64,000 nucleotides of DNA from Holacanthus passer (lineage: Eukaryota; Chordata; Actinopteri; Pomacanthidae), in assembly GCA_025331565.1 (NCBI GenBank), contig JAFREQ010000067.1, positions 248,001 through 312,000 on the forward strand. Reading direction: 5' to 3'. Below are positions 11,173 through 25,289 of the stretch, one piece after another. Below the pieces are notes generated by a model. The model searched no databases. It was given only the letters and a program-made list of their open reading frames with translations, and was not told the origin of the DNA. Positions within the stretch are counted from its first letter, which is position 1. The number at the start of each line of letters is the position of its first letter. A program made the translations under genes and the position numbers.

Positions 11173-14100
11173 AGCAGCAAAATCGACTATTAGAAAGCTC
11201 CTCTGCTCCTCACATGGTTGAAGGAGGAGAGCAATAACACAAACTGACAAACAAGATGGCCGCCGAGTGCTTTCCTGATGAGGGCCTAAATTGAGTGGAT
11301 GCAGGTCCTGGTTAAGCCCGGCTGCGTTTTACCAGGGGAAGGTTTTAAGGGGACACGTCGAGCCGATATTCGGTGATTGAATGCAGTAACATCGCCCATC
11401 GCCCCCCCTGCTCATCATTAGAACACAGTTTCTCCTTGAGAACTAAATCTACTTATGATTGTTTTTAGATTTTCTTTTTCATATCTTCCTTAGCGTTTTC
11501 TTTAATTCAAAACGACAATCTGGACGTCGTAATCCATCATGGATTTAACATTTCCCCATACGCTCCGCTGCCCCTGCCAGAGCCAAATAATCATAATGAT
11601 TTAGGCCTTGGGACCCGACTCAAGGGGGATAGAAGGGAAAGAGGGATGAAAAAGAAAAAGGGGAAAGAGTGAAAGAAAAAAGGGAGATGGATAAAAAGAT
11701 GTGAGAGGACAGCAATGACAAAGAGATGGAGATGAAGAGGGAGACGAGGGGGAGGGACGGGTTCAAAGAAGTCTCTTATTAATCAAGACGAGGAATAAAA
11801 CGAGGTTGTAATATTCACAAATGGTGCCCGAGCTGTGTGCCCACCACCGCAACCCCTCCCTCCCCTTTTGCCTTGATAGTATTAGAAAAATGAAAACAAA
11901 ATCTTTAGATTAGAAAGATTGGAAAAATTGAATTACGGCGGTCGCACGGGGGCCGAGTGGATGAGCGAGAGCCAAATCTTCATCTCGGAGCAGGAGGAGG
12001 AGGGGGAGGGTGAAAGGAGGGGGAGGGTGAAAATGATGAAAAATGAAATAGGGTATATGTGGAGGGGGATAGATGGAGGGATGGAGGAGAGATAAGAAGT
12101 CGGGGTCGTCACCTGTGTGGTTCGGCCTGCTTTTCTTTCAATCCCAAATCCAACAATCAGTTTAAGCTTCTACCAGACTGTCCGACACTGAGAGAGAAGG
12201 AGGCTTCAGACCGGAGTTCATTTAGCATTTCTGAAGATGGTGGTGACAATAAACATACCAACCAAAAAATACTTTCGTTCTCTGGTTCCAGCGTCTCAAA
12301 TGTGAGGATTTGCTGCTTTGCTCTTTATTATCTATCATTTTAAAATGAATATCATTGGGTTTTGGTTAAATGAAATTTGAAGACTTCACAGTCGGCTCTG
12401 GGAAGCTGCGAGGGAATTTTTTGACATTGCATAGACTAAATGACAGAAAGAAAATCAAGAATAATCTTGAAGTTCAGGTCAATTTAAAAATAATAGTCAT
12501 CAATGATTAACACACTAGTACTGACTGGAATTAAGTGTTTGTGTATGAGCTGTATCCTGTTGAGTACTACTTTACTATGGTTCATCTGTAAAGAATAATA
12601 ATTATAGAGAATACTTATTTTCTAATAATCAGTCATATTCAGTTTTGCATTGGTGTATAAAAGTATTAAAAGAATAACATTTTATTTTCATACTTAAAAC
12701 CCAGAGGCAACTGAAGTGCATCAATTATCTGATGTACACAATAAGGAGCTGAGATGTGAAATAAAAACTCCAATTAAAAAAGGAATTAAATAGCATCATA
12801 GCTTCTTTCATGCAAATTCTTCTTTCTTATACATTCATTTGTATATTGGGATTTTTATATCTTGCTTTGGACAATTTTTTTTAAATAAAAGTATGTATTG
12901 GAGTGCATATAAAAGTTACAATAATGAAGAGAGCAACCTTCCTATCCAAAGATGAATATATTTCACAGTTATATTATTCATCATGTTTCTAATCAAATCA
13001 GATGCCACTGAAATGAATAGAAAGGGACAATGTGTCACCCTCAGCTTTGACTAAACCTCTTGTCTACACTCTCTTCAAGGAGAACGTCAGTGAAACAACA
13101 CTTAATGTTTCGCAAGTAAAAGACATGAAGAATCTATTCAAAGTGATCTGTCGTAAAAACTCATTTCATTTCATTTCAATAACAAAGATGAAGAGGAACT
13201 GACCCTCATCCCTGACCTCACATGTCCTGCTGCTTCAAACAACTCCTGTTTTAAGAACAAGAGCACCCTCTAGAGGCGTAAAAGAGGTGCTGCATGAAGG
13301 GCTCAATCCTGCAACCAGAGACACTGTTGTATACAGGAAATCAATGGTGAATAATTGTTAAAAGCGACAGTTTTATTAATCATTATTTACTGTATAACTG
13401 AGTCTAAACATGTGTAATTTTGATGCCACTGACGATGATGACTCATTTTCCCATTATGATATTATGAATACTATATGAACAAACTATCATACTATGTGCA
13501 AGAACTTGAAACCAGAAGACTCTTACTAAAAATCAAAAGGATTAACTACAGAATAAATGTAGACAGAAATAAATGCTAATAAATAAATAATACCTGAACC
13601 GCACGCTCTCATAATGTGTTTTTCCACTTATTTTAATCTATATAGGTAAAATGCTGGTGTGTGGGAGCAGTTTTTTATTTCTGTCTGTAGTTTCAAGCAT
13701 CATCCACTAGATGTCCTCACAGACTAATTAATATTTCACTGACAGAAACAGCTCAGTTGCAGTGTTGATTTTGATGCCCGAAACTGCATTACATTCTTTT
13801 TCTGTCATTAAATAACACAATTACCGTGTTACCTGTTGATGTAATTAGCCCTCAGGTCTGTGGAGAATTAAAATAAACTATTTGTTCCATGTAATCTGTA
13901 ACAAATGATCATGATCACTTTACACCATTATCAGTCATCCTCTCAACTTACACATTAACTAACTGTATGCATCTTTGTGTAATTTGCATGAGCACACACA
14001 GATACCAGTCACTGTTCTTTGTAATCACATTACTCTGCTGCTGTTACATGTAGTGAGTGAGAGGATTAAATCGATGAACCACCAGGGGCCCTCAGTGATC

Positions 14101-14439
14101 TGCAGTGATTTATCTCTGTAGCTGCCAGCAAACAGCTCAGTCCTGTTATTCACAATCAGCTGTGAGCGGATGCAAAAGCTATTTCTGTATTTTGTCACGC
14201 AATCCCAGCAGCTATGTTCAGCTGGTTGAAATGCCATGATTTCCAGGAGGCTGCTCAAACCATCGAGCAGCTGATTAATGCTTTTTGACTCCTGAGGATT
14301 GAGTGACGGGGAAATGACAGAAAAAAAAAATCACGTAATGCAGCATTCAATTAAGCATGACAGCTCCAACAGTACAGATTGTGTGTTATTGAGAGCTGTC
14401 TGGCTATTTCCATCAATGTCCAATGCTTTTTTTCCCCCA

Positions 14440-14471
14440 TTCATTCCTTTCATTCATTCTTTCATTCATTC
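14440..14471. repeat. (ATTC)n short tandem repeat
   Basis: Imperfect attc/tttc tetranucleotide units over about 32 bp. Confidence 0.8.
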
Positions 14472-15284
14472 ACACAAAACACAAAAATGTTAACCATTCT
14501 TGGATGTAAGATTCACACTGAGATCTGGAGAGAGAAAAAAGAGAGACATTAAAGCAGATAGCAGGAGGTTGGGTGACAGATTGGAAAAGCTCAATCCTCA
14601 AAAAAAAAAAAGACAGATTGGCAGACGAGTGGCGTGTAGCTCGACCGGTCGGACTAATGTTGTCAACATCACCAGCGTAAGTGGTTTCTGTCCCATCGGG
14701 GCCAGCGATACTGAGACCCGCACGCAGGGATTCTGCAGCGAAGAGCTTATGTAATCGACTGTATGAGGCCTCCAGAGGCCACAGGAGCACATGCGAGGTG
14801 ATTTGGTTTGGGATGAAGGAAGACAAGTGAGGGGGGTTAACCAGGAGCATATTTCAAGCTTCTTTGTATGTGCACTTTTGCATGGACTGCTGCTCCGACA
14901 CCGTCGACTCCCAGAGAAATCCTGCTGCCGCCCTCCCTGATTTATTATGGTTTGCTTTGTGATGAGCATTTAAATGATTCCTCCCCTGCAGGGCGTGGAA
15001 ATGTAAACCCGGATTAATGGGTCATTAGAAATGTACCATTTTTTATCCTGCAAAATGAATTATGCTTTTGATTTTTTTTCCCCCACCTCCCTGCATGTGT
15101 GTATGGGAGACAGAGGAAGAGGGAGAAAAAGAGATTTGTACAAAATATCAAAAGAAAAAACAGAGCCATGATTCACTTATACATGATGTATTAGACAGTA
15201 TATGATCACAGTTTTGATGAGATTCTGCAGGTCATAATATCTCTGTGGCATCATGCACATGTATGTTTGGGATACAACTGCAAC

Positions 15285-15440
15285 TAATGACTACTGCAAT
15301 CATTGATTAATAGGCTCATTATCTTTCTGATTAATTAATAATTAAAGACTTCAATGATTAATCAATTAATCAAAACAGTTAGAGATGTTTTGACAATTGA
15401 TGAATCAATCGGATTGAGGAATCGTTTCAGCTCTCGTTTG
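15285..15440. repeat. degenerate copy of the ATTAAT-rich dispersed repeat
   Basis: It starts tgcaactaatgactactgcaatca, has several gattaat/attaatca pairs, and ends in aatcgtttcagctct, the tail of the family. It is strongly diverged. Confidence 0.5.
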
Positions 15441-16094
15441 GTCTGTGTTTTTCCTCTGTATGTTCTGCACTGACCTAGATAGAAACTTGACATGTTCTGC
15501 TGTGTTGATTTCATTTTAATAGTCGACATTTTAGAGCTGAAATCATCAATTTTGCATGTTTATGCAATCGAATCAGCTTTGTTCTCATTTACTACATGAT
15601 CCATTTTTCTTGCCTTTACTCAGTCTGTTCTGAGAGTGACCCAAATTCACTGCAGACTTGATACTCTCTCTAATGCACTTCTTATTCCGAAAGCAACATT
15701 TTAAACAGAACCACGAGTCAGCAAATAAATGCTAAATTTAGAAAAATCGTTTTAATTTGCAAAGTTGGTAAATTAAATTTTCATGTGAGGCAGCGTTATG
15801 TAATCAACAACAGTGTAGTGTGTGCAGTTTGTGCCATTATTTTTCTGTTTATTTTCTGTGGATGAGATAACTGTGGTGAGACACAGTGAGCGAATGCTGT
15901 TGGATGATGGATGGAGATGCAGAGGGAGTGTCTGTACTTCAGCGCACTGGCACCAAAATGGACGGATCATAAATCCAGCTCATGCTCTGAGTCCTCTGAA
16001 ACGATGAGTTCAGAAGCTGTTAACAGTCATTTGTGGCATCACGCTACGAGGCTGCTATGCTGAGAGCTCGCTGCCAGTTTACAGCAGAGTGGAA

Positions 16095-16150
16095 AATAGA
16101 GAGCATTAGTCAATGAACCAATTAATTAGTTGACACAAAATTAATCACTT
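16095..16150. repeat. short fragment of the ATTAAT-rich repeat
   Basis: gtcaatgaaccaattaattag followed by ttgacacaaaattaatcac resembles the tail module. The call is weak because of the small size. Confidence 0.3.
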
Positions 16151-16212
16151 TTTATAAATGCCAACAATTCTCTGCTTTTTGTTTAATATGGCAGTAAATT
16201 GAATATCTTTAT

Positions 16213-16498
16213 ACAACCCTGATTCCAAAAAAGTTGTGATGCTGCATAAAACAATGTGATAATTTGCTAATCCTTTTTGACATTTACTCAATTGAAAACA
16301 GTACAAAGACAATGAACTCATGAACTTCATTGATTTTTGTAAATATCAGCCAAGCGAGGTTCACCACTCTGTCACAACACATGATTCAATAAAGGAGATT
16401 ATTACATGGACTCAGGAACACTTTTAAAACTGTTCGTTTGCAAATGATTGCATCCTGTTTTTATTTATGTTTCACAACTTTTTGGGAATTAGGGTTGT
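16213..16498. mobile_element. non-autonomous DNA transposon (MITE) with terminal inverted repeats
   Basis: The left end acaaccctgattccaaaa, continuing aagttgtg, is matched in inverted orientation by the right end (16,473-16,498) at about 24 of 26 positions. The interior is AT-rich with no reading frame. The end sequence and about 286-bp size fit an abundant teleost MITE family. No clear target-site duplication was recognised. Confidence 0.75.
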
Positions 16499-17177
16499 TA
16501 ACATCAACCAACTAAATTCCAAGACTATGCCTGCTCGGCTCCTTTAAGTGGCTGAAAGTTGGATTTAAAACAAAAGATCTTTTCTTCCATCTGCACTACT
16601 GAGCTCTCACACACACATAAGCACTCTGTATGTCCCTCACGTTTCCTTGGTCAGTTTTAGAGAGAGTGTGAGAAAGAGACTAAGTGAAGAAGAGTGTGTG
16701 CGTGTGTGTTGGAGGTCTAAGCAACTGTGGTCTGCGGGAAATTGCATAACGTGATTAGACTGCAGGAATCTGAGAAAGAAGTCCTATTGTTCACAACCAT
16801 GTGAGGGAGAGAGAGAGACCGTTGTTCGGCACCATGTGACACAAGGTCAGAGTTCAAACGCACAGGAATGACGACATGAGGAGAGCTGGATGAAGATACA
16901 GGCAGCCAGTGGGGCATCGTACTCCTCCAAATCAATTCACTGCTGCGTCGTTCTGTACTTGTTTCAGATCTAAACGGCGCCCTGCTGTCAAAGTTAACCT
17001 GTTAAAACCTCTACATCAAACCTCAATGATATCACACTGGGATCTAAAGAGTGCTTGAGACTCAAGGTGTGTGTTTTCAATCATTCTAGAAGTTGAGAAA
17101 CTAAACTATAAAAAGTGAAAATGTGCTATCGCCAATTTCCCCATGAGGTGAGGTATAATGGTTTCTCTAAAGGACTC

Positions 17178-17179
<2 letters not shown>

Positions 17180-17212
<33 letters not shown>
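17180..17212. repeat. (GT)16 microsatellite
   Basis: Uninterrupted GT run. Confidence 0.95.
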
Positions 17213-17213
<1 letters not shown>

Positions 17214-18124
17214 AGCCTGGGTTAAGAGCAGCAGGATCAGACCTCCTCTGTCTATTAATAATTAAACTTTAATGGTCAATATAGCCTGAGAGGCTGAGAG
17301 CTGTGCAGGATACACCAGGGGCTTTACACTGCACTGCAGAAAGGCAGAGAGGAGAAACAATGTGAGGGAGGTGACAAGCAGGAATAAGATGAACAATAAC
17401 AAAAACTTCACATCTCAGCTTTTCCTTTGCATCTGGGCCAGAAACACTTTCATGTAGTTCACAAACACCTGCAACTTCCTTTAAAACACTGAAGTCTGAT
17501 TCAAAAATGTTCATTCCTGGTGACATATGGACATGATTGATGATACAAAGTTCTCACAGTAAAATCCTAAAACCGTTAAAGAAGAAATAGACTATAAGAC
17601 GAAACCAGACAAACATAATTTGTTCTATAGGAATAAACTGTAATAATGCAGAAAGAGAGCTGTAGCACTTGTGACAAAGACGCTGATGAAAATGCTACTG
17701 ATAATGTCAGTAACATTTCAGTGACATTATTGTGTGTAAAAAAACTAAAGGGTAAAAAGGCATGACATCTAAAGACTTCACACAAAGATGAAAAAGAAGC
17801 AGCTCTGACAATATGTCGCCCTATAAATGCCATCGAATACTTGAACCACTTTGTAAAAAGGGCGACTACTGAAATAACGTTTGCAGAAGGGACAAAAGGA
17901 CCATCAGAACCTGCAGCTTCTTCTCTTGTTCCATGCAAAGTTAATGCAAACATCCTCAGAAGTCTTGTTATTGAGACGGCATCACATTAAGTAAAAGATG
18001 ATCCCCTAATTTGTGAATTTCTGCATAGATCGCTTGAGACATATTAGGAAGATCCTTACAAAAATAAATGGATATGTCAGTCAAGTGATGAGCGACTTGC
18101 TTGAATGATTGTGAGGAAGCAAAT

Positions 18125-18345
18125 GAGGATGATGGACAAAACACAAATGCCAAATACAAAACACATTAAAGCTCTACAAAACAAAACAACTGAAAGAACA
18201 ACAGCATTCTTAGAAAGCACATTACACAAAGCAAACACATTTGTTGTGTTTTCTGTTTTGTGTTTTTGGATTTGTTCTTGTGTTTTCTATTTTGTTTGTG
18301 TTTCAGCCAATGCTGTTGTGTTTTGCACCTCAGGGCCAACGAGTA
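18125..18345. repeat. A/C-rich then T/G-rich quasi-palindromic repeat
   Basis: The first half is made of acaaaacac-like units with aacagcatt near 18,198. The second half is made of gtgtttt-like units with aatgctgtt near 18,308. The strand bias switches at about 18,240. This resembles a degenerate foldback repeat; the arms pair only roughly. Confidence 0.5.
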
Positions 18346-21300
18346 GAATGAGCTGAAAGTTCAGAACATTTTGAGCAGTTTGAAAGACTTTGCAGCTACA
18401 TGTGGGAACAGAAATCAGATACATGTCAAAAGTAGCTACACTGTCAATGATCATTAAAGAAACTAAGCTGGATCAAGCATGAATTTTGCAATGGGCAACA
18501 ATATTATGCTAAATCTAAAAATTAAAATCTCTTCTCTGCCACTGATTTACCTCATTTGAAATGTCTCTTTAATGCTTGGTGTACATTTCTGCAGTCCTTT
18601 TTTCATGCGATACAGCAGCAAATTGAAAAGCACTAACTCAGGTTTTGTCTCATGGAACTTCAGCTTGGTCAAGATTCACAGCATTTTCTCGGTCTCAGCT
18701 CTGGCACTCGGTGCTCTGTGTTTTACTGCAGCTATAAAGCCAGACAGGGCGAGGCAGGGCTCTAATTTATGATTTCATCAATCTGCTGCAGCTAAAACAG
18801 CCTGAAAGATGGAGACATCCCTGGAAGCAAAGCAGCATTATCTTCCCAAATATCTCTGCTTTCACCCAGCCTTGCAAATCTCCTTGTTACAGAAGAGACA
18901 ATGCTGGAAAGGAGAAGAATAATAGGAGGAAAGAAGGGGGTGAAGCTGAACGACACCAGCAGCCGTGTTACCAACGCAATTGTCAGTTACAGAGATTGTT
19001 GTGTGTGTTTCCCTGCAGAAATAAAAGTGGCTGTTTCAGACTGGTACATACAAGTTTGGAGTGTGACAACCCAATTCACAAGATAACATGAATCATAATA
19101 GTGTTTATTTAAACTTCTATACAATACTAGAATAAAAAACTAGGCTTGATATATCTTTCAACACTGCACCAAAAAAGTCCAAGACACATAAAATAAGATT
19201 TTTTTTTCTTTTATAATTAACAGCCTGCCCACAAAGCAGGTGTCACAAAGATGTGAATATATTATGGCTGTATAAGCTGCATTAATAACTTTTTCATTAA
19301 TTATATTAACACAACATTATCTCTCTCATGTCTTTGAAGAGATGAGGCTGCCGGTCCTTCAGATGTTCGGCCAAATTTGTCATGTTCCCTCCTCTTGTTG
19401 TCACCGTTCTGAAGCACCTTTTGCATATCGGCCTTGCGATCTTTTGCCTTTCCTTCTCGTTTTCTTTTTTGACTAACATTAGTTCTGGACTAAAACATAA
19501 ACACCTTGCCGCTCAGCAAAAAGCAAAAACCGCAGTCCAGTGGGAAAAATAAACGGCCAGGGGTCGATTTCACAGAGAAATGTATGTGTCAAAGGCCTAA
19601 GAATATTGTTAAAAGGTCATTAGATCACACAGAAACAAAGCAACACTGCAAAACTGCTGAGTGCAAACTCATCCTTTCTGGATGGAGAAATATTCACCTG
19701 CTCCTGCAATGAATGCCTTGAAAACACTACTTCATACAGTAGTAACCGAGTCTCCTAACTTTAATGAGAACCTGTAATGTCCTTCGCATTCATGCCAGCA
19801 AACATTTAGTCAGAGTGAGTGTTTTCTTTTCTAATGGTGGGTGTCTTTCCCATTTACAGCAGGACATTAGCCACAGTAAATGGATTACATTTGGAAGGCA
19901 ACTTCACCAACCAGACAGCTCTGTTGGGCTGGGCTTCCCAGTGCACCACAACACACACATACACCTTCACACACAAAACACACTGCAGCAACAGAGTAAT
20001 CGACAGTCTGGGAGTTTTCCTGCTGATGATGGACTTTTCCTCTTTTTCTAATCAACCACTCCTCTCCTTCGTCGCTCTGTCGCTCCTCCTCTTCCATCTG
20101 CTGTCAGTGATAGTCTGACCTGAGTGACACACCCACACACACATATACAGCACTGTATACACATTAGTACTTAAGTGTTTTGCAAATTATTAAAGTTGAA
20201 TCAAAGGTTTTTCCCCTGGATATTGGTTAGCAGGTCTATACACACTTTAAACTTTAATTCGATGCAGCCTATTGGGTAAATGTGCGTCCAACGGTTGATT
20301 ATTATATGATATGATTATTATAACTTCAGATCATTTGCGTCCACTTTCTTTCCCTGCATAGTGATGAGCTGCTCTCATTAATTACTGCAAAGTTAGACGT
20401 GATTAATCAATCACCTGCTGAGCTGAATCTGACAGATCTTCATGCAGCTCATCTCTTTATCATTGTAGTTATTGGGTGACTATTTAAACAATCAGTGTTT
20501 TCAGTGTTATGACATAAACAGATTTTTGATTATTTCTCAGCACACAGCCTGTTGCTCACAGCATCCCTCATCTAAATACCCACAAAAACTTGCCTAATGG
20601 ATCATCACCTTCCAGCTACTGCACTGCTCCCCAGTCTGTCTCTGCATCTATAAGCCTCACAGAAAATTTCCTCCACTGCAGACAGACGCTGGGAAAGACA
20701 CACCCATACAACATAATGCCCTGCAGCAAAGAGGAATAGAGAGTGAGAGAGGGTCTGCATGAGAGTGAGCGAACAAGTGGAAGATAAAAGTGTGGGTTTG
20801 AGCAAATGGAGGAGTGATAGTGGCATCGTGAGCATAAAAGAAAATGATGAGTTGCTGCAGAGCGAGATGAAGAACGGGAGACTGATTGTAAAACTGGAGA
20901 ACAGTTCATTTTCAGCCCCCAAACTGCAGATTAGCCTGTTACTGCAGTGGGTTTGTGTCTCTCAATGTGCTCATGCATGTTTGTATGAATGTGTCCACAA
21001 CAAATACTGAGCACGATTTCCATATTTGCTGTGTTTGTTGACGATGCTACAACAGTAAAGGGCTTTTATGCAAATAGAGACCATCAATCCACCAATCCAA
21101 ACTGCTGAATACTGCCGTTTAGCAGCCCGGGCTTTGATGGATGTTGTAGTTTTATTGCGTCTCCTGTGATTCATAGCTGTAGTCCTTCAGTACTTTATGT
21201 TACTGCTTGCTCAGCTACTCTTCAAGAACTCAGCAGAAAGTTCACCCAGAGTGGCTTTGAGGTAAAAGTTAAAGTGATAATCGATGAGGTTTTACAGTAT

Positions 21301-22354
21301 TTCCATTTTGACATGAAGTTGGTGTGCACTTCCTTAATAAAAGAGTGAAGATGGTCAAACTACTGGAAGTAGCACTGCTTCCTTTACCTAACTTAAACTT
21401 GATGTGCTATGAAAACTTTTACAACTATGGTTCAGTCTGGAAGCAATAACACTAATAATGATTGTGATGATTAGTGGTAGTAATTATAGTAGTAGTGGCT
21501 GTACATAGTAGTAGCAGTAGACCTGCAAGCAGCATTAGCGACCCTTTCAGGACCAATTTAAGGTATCACATAATCCACTGTAAAGCAATAGACCCATCTC
21601 AAAGTTGACATTATGACTCATTAAGCACAGGTGGAGCAATAAAGGGGGACTCCAGTGGTTCAGTACAGCACTGTTGTAAAGTTGAAGGACTCACAAACAC
21701 AGGCAGCAAACACAGATCCTGTATTTCCACCTGAGCTTCAGTTTGTATGGGATGCTTTTGTTTACCTGTACGTCACATCCTGAATGCTGTATCAGAGTAA
21801 CTGGATAAAGACAAATGCATGTTGATGCATGCAGAACACATTGTAATCAGAATGCTACCGGATCAGCTGTACCACATCTGCAGGCAACCTCTGTCTGCTA
21901 TCTCAAGCAAACCATGCAAGAAGCGACAGATGACACCTTTCTGTTGACTGCTCCAGCAGCTCCGCCCTCCTCATTTGCATCCCACAATCCAATCAGAAAG
22001 CAAGAAGAACTGACATAATGACTTTATTAATAGCATGTGTTAGTGCAAAGGCCTGTGATCAGATGTCATACGCTTGAGCACCTGCGTATTTATGTTTTTG
22101 TGTGAGTCCATGTACAATATTTGCATGCGCCTGTTTGTGTCTGTGTTGTGTTTGTGTGTTTGCTCTGTGCTCAATAAGTGCTTGGAGCTACAGCGGCAGG
22201 TAATCAGAGTGATTTATCTGTCAGAGAATCAATCAACAGCATATTGATCAGCTCTATAAAATGCCTCCATACATAACAGCACATACACGCACCCACACAC
22301 ATGTGCATGTGCTCTATGAGCGGCGCTCATGCAATAAAGCTTCAGCAGGAGCCA

Positions 22355-22381
22355 TACACACACACACACACACACACACAA
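22355..22381. repeat. (CA)13 microsatellite
   Basis: Uninterrupted CA run. Confidence 0.95.
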
Positions 22382-23344
22382 GTTTTGTAGGAACTCTGCT
22401 GCCTACATACCAATATGCACTGTGTGTGCATGCATTTGAGCAAAAAATCTGTGTATGCAACCATGTATGCATGTGCAAGTGTGTGTGACTCAGCTGCATC
22501 CTTGACTTTCCATTAGATTTCTCATGCATCTATAATGCAGCCCACATGCATCCAGATACCTCCTCTGCTGGGGGAGGGAAAGCACTTTCTCCTCCGATCA
22601 CTCGGCACTGCTGGAGCAGCAGCAGGACTACAGCTGAATGTGGAAGTAGCCTCCATACAAGATTTACAACTGCATGTATGCAACAGAGAAAGAGGGCGAA
22701 GGTATACCACAACAAAACATGCATCTTTCATATCATCAGGTGGAAGGGAGACAGTCAGCATTGCTCATCTGCACCCAAGATTCAGAAAATATCCTCGTCA
22801 GTAGCACCTTGCCAGCAGTCAGTTTTCCACATCAATAAATCATTAACACATTCAGATGGCATATTGACAGAAATCTGATGGAAAACTGCCAAAGCAAACA
22901 GTCCAAAATGCCACAGAAGGCTTTAAATAGGCGCTTCCTATTAGCACAGTGAAAGAGAAAACAAGTGTAAATAAAGAGACAAGATGCTCCTTTATCTAAG
23001 TAGACACCACAGAGATCGCAAAATTAATCAAACTACAGAGGAACTCCTGCGGAGAGTTTCAGATTTGAAGCACTGCTCCCTGGCTCATACTGAGAAAACT
23101 GGCTGACAAATCTTAATTTCAGATTCAGCGTTTTGTTTGTCTGAAAACAGAAATCTGTAACAAAATGTGAAAAAGAATGGCTTTCTGTTCTCCACTATGA
23201 ATAAATAATGAGTGGTTTGCTTGTTGTTGATTAAAAACTACCAATATGATTTTTGTCAAAATGTGTTAAAATTTGAAATTATACACATCCAAAGCAGTTC
23301 CAGTTTTTTAAATTTTAAAGTTTAAAGTTCCATTTTTCCAGCAA

Positions 23345-23445
23345 ATTCTGATTGATTTGGTTTATTTGTCAATTATTTACTTTATCGCTAATTAAAAGTC
23401 AACTAAAACTGTCAATGAAAAATAGTTTGCAGTTGCACCAACAGT
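23345..23445. repeat. degenerate copy of the ATTAAT-rich dispersed repeat
   Basis: It has tgtcaattatttactttatcg, cgctaattaaaagtcaac and agtttgcagttgcacc, with spacing like the tail of the family. Strongly diverged. Confidence 0.4.
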
Positions 23446-23841
23446 TTGTGGACTAAATGTCTTTAGCTGTGATGCACTAACTATATCATTAGTGCAGGAT
23501 AAGCTCTAAAAGAGGATTTATACAGTGATCCCAATTGTATTATCTAAAACTTTGCTATTTTAAAAGGCTGCTCATGATTTCATAAAATCTGGAAACACAA
23601 CAGCTTTTTCCAACAGTGCAACCCTCAGAGTGCAAAAAAGCTCCATCTGTGACTCCTTCTTCTCGTCTCTCTATAATAATATGCACTCTGTTTTCCATTT
23701 TTACTGCTCATCAGTATTGCATGCAGCCATCGCAGCAGTTGTAAATTAAAAATTGATTCTGCACGTCTTTGTGGGCGTTGGGTGTATTTATGGTAATTAA
23801 TTGTAAAAAACAACAGAGGAGGAAGAGGTTGAAATTTCTTT

Positions 23842-23867
23842 CCTCTCTCTCTCTCTCACTCTCTCTG
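23842..23867. repeat. (CT)n microsatellite
   Basis: CT run with one interruption. Confidence 0.85.
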
Positions 23868-25289
23868 CAGACTTTTCATTTTCAGGAAGTTGATACAAAA
23901 TCACTCAAGACATAATGGGAAGGAAAATGGATTCACAGGACTGGGTTGCTGAATTCACATCTCTGGCTTGGCGTAAAGAAAGATGAAAAGAGAGCGGGAT
24001 AAGTGCGTGTTGGGGTTCATCTTTTTTCTGGGTTTGTTACAAGTTTCTGTCGGCCTCAGCATCACACCACGAGGGAATTAATTAACTTAATCAGACTGAA
24101 ACTCTTTCATGCTTCTCCAAAACCTGTGTGGCGCTAGGTGCGTTTTTGTGCCTGTGTGTGTTTCTGGCATCCTCGCTTGTATTGTTTGTTTGAAGCCTAG
24201 TGATAAGCTTGGATGCTGTATGACAGTAAAAATAAACAAGAGTGCAGTCGTGATGGTGTTAAATATTAAAGGTAACTTTGAGACAAATCTGATCTAAACG
24301 GCAAAGAATGATTTTGTGACAATCTGATATGATTCTTTAATCAAGAAAAGCCTTTAAACGTGTCAAAATAAACACTGTATTCCTGGTGTATGTTATCAGC
24401 TGCATGTCGGTGCTCATCCATCAATCCATCAATCCAAACTGATGAAAACTGGCTGCAAGTTGAGCTACTTGAATGAGCCTTTGATGAGGAGATCAAGTCT
24501 ATCTGAGTGTCATCTGAACACAGACTTGAGTCAAGGAAATCAGAGTTACGTCGGTTAATGCCACAAATTTTCTTAAACATGATTGTTGACCTAGAAATCT
24601 CTTCGTCATTTTACATGTCACAAGTCCTTCAAACCTTCAAACCTAAAGATTACATGAAAATATTAGAAATTTTCAATGTGGTCTTCAGGTGAAAAGAGGG
24701 ACATTGAGCCAACAGACATCTATCTTGTCAGTCATCACCTTCCATTCATCCTTTCCTCCATCCAATTCTTTGCCAACCTACTTCCTCACCACCTTCATTA
24801 ATTCCTGCAAACTCTCCTGTCTTCCCAGCTCTATATATTGATAATGATGATTGGCTCTGTTTCAAGCTTCATTCTCCATCCAATCTCACTGTCTGTAATG
24901 AAGAGGGGGACAACACTGTTTAGGTGTGCGAGAGAGACAGAGAGAGAGATCCCATTAAGGACCATTAGAGTGAGTGCTAAAGACGCTATATGGCACTTAA
25001 TGTTTCTGCTTCCTCCTGCTGCTTTATATTAGATGAGGTCATGATGGAGGGAATGAAGAGAGAAGTGACAAGAGGGGAGATAGATCGGACGAGGTGCCAC
25101 ACAGAAAGAGCTTCGACTGCAAAATGAGAAAAAGGATTTTAATTTTTAAGCAGCTATTCTTTCTCAATTTCAGGGCAATTAGGGAACCAAAATCTGCTCG
25201 TCCTTACATCAGACGTGCAGCGAAAAAGCAGAGGAGGACAATTTTCGCTCATTTCTGACTGCCTTCTCGCACAGAAGTGGAGCTCATCT

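Larger units (their letters stand above)
10571..17179. other. non-coding interval with possible regulatory blocks
   Basis: No supportable gene. Unique, non-simple sequence at about 11,250-12,000 and 14,600-15,065 looks different from the AT-rich background and may be conserved non-coding DNA. Purine-rich tracts lie at 11,630-11,770. A MITE and other repeats are listed separately. Confidence 0.6.

Noticed and set aside
14470..14969. Overlapping 123- and 126-residue minus-strand open frames
   Set aside because: They use different frames over the same DNA and have no domain, splice context or plausible codon use. The block is better read as unique non-coding DNA.
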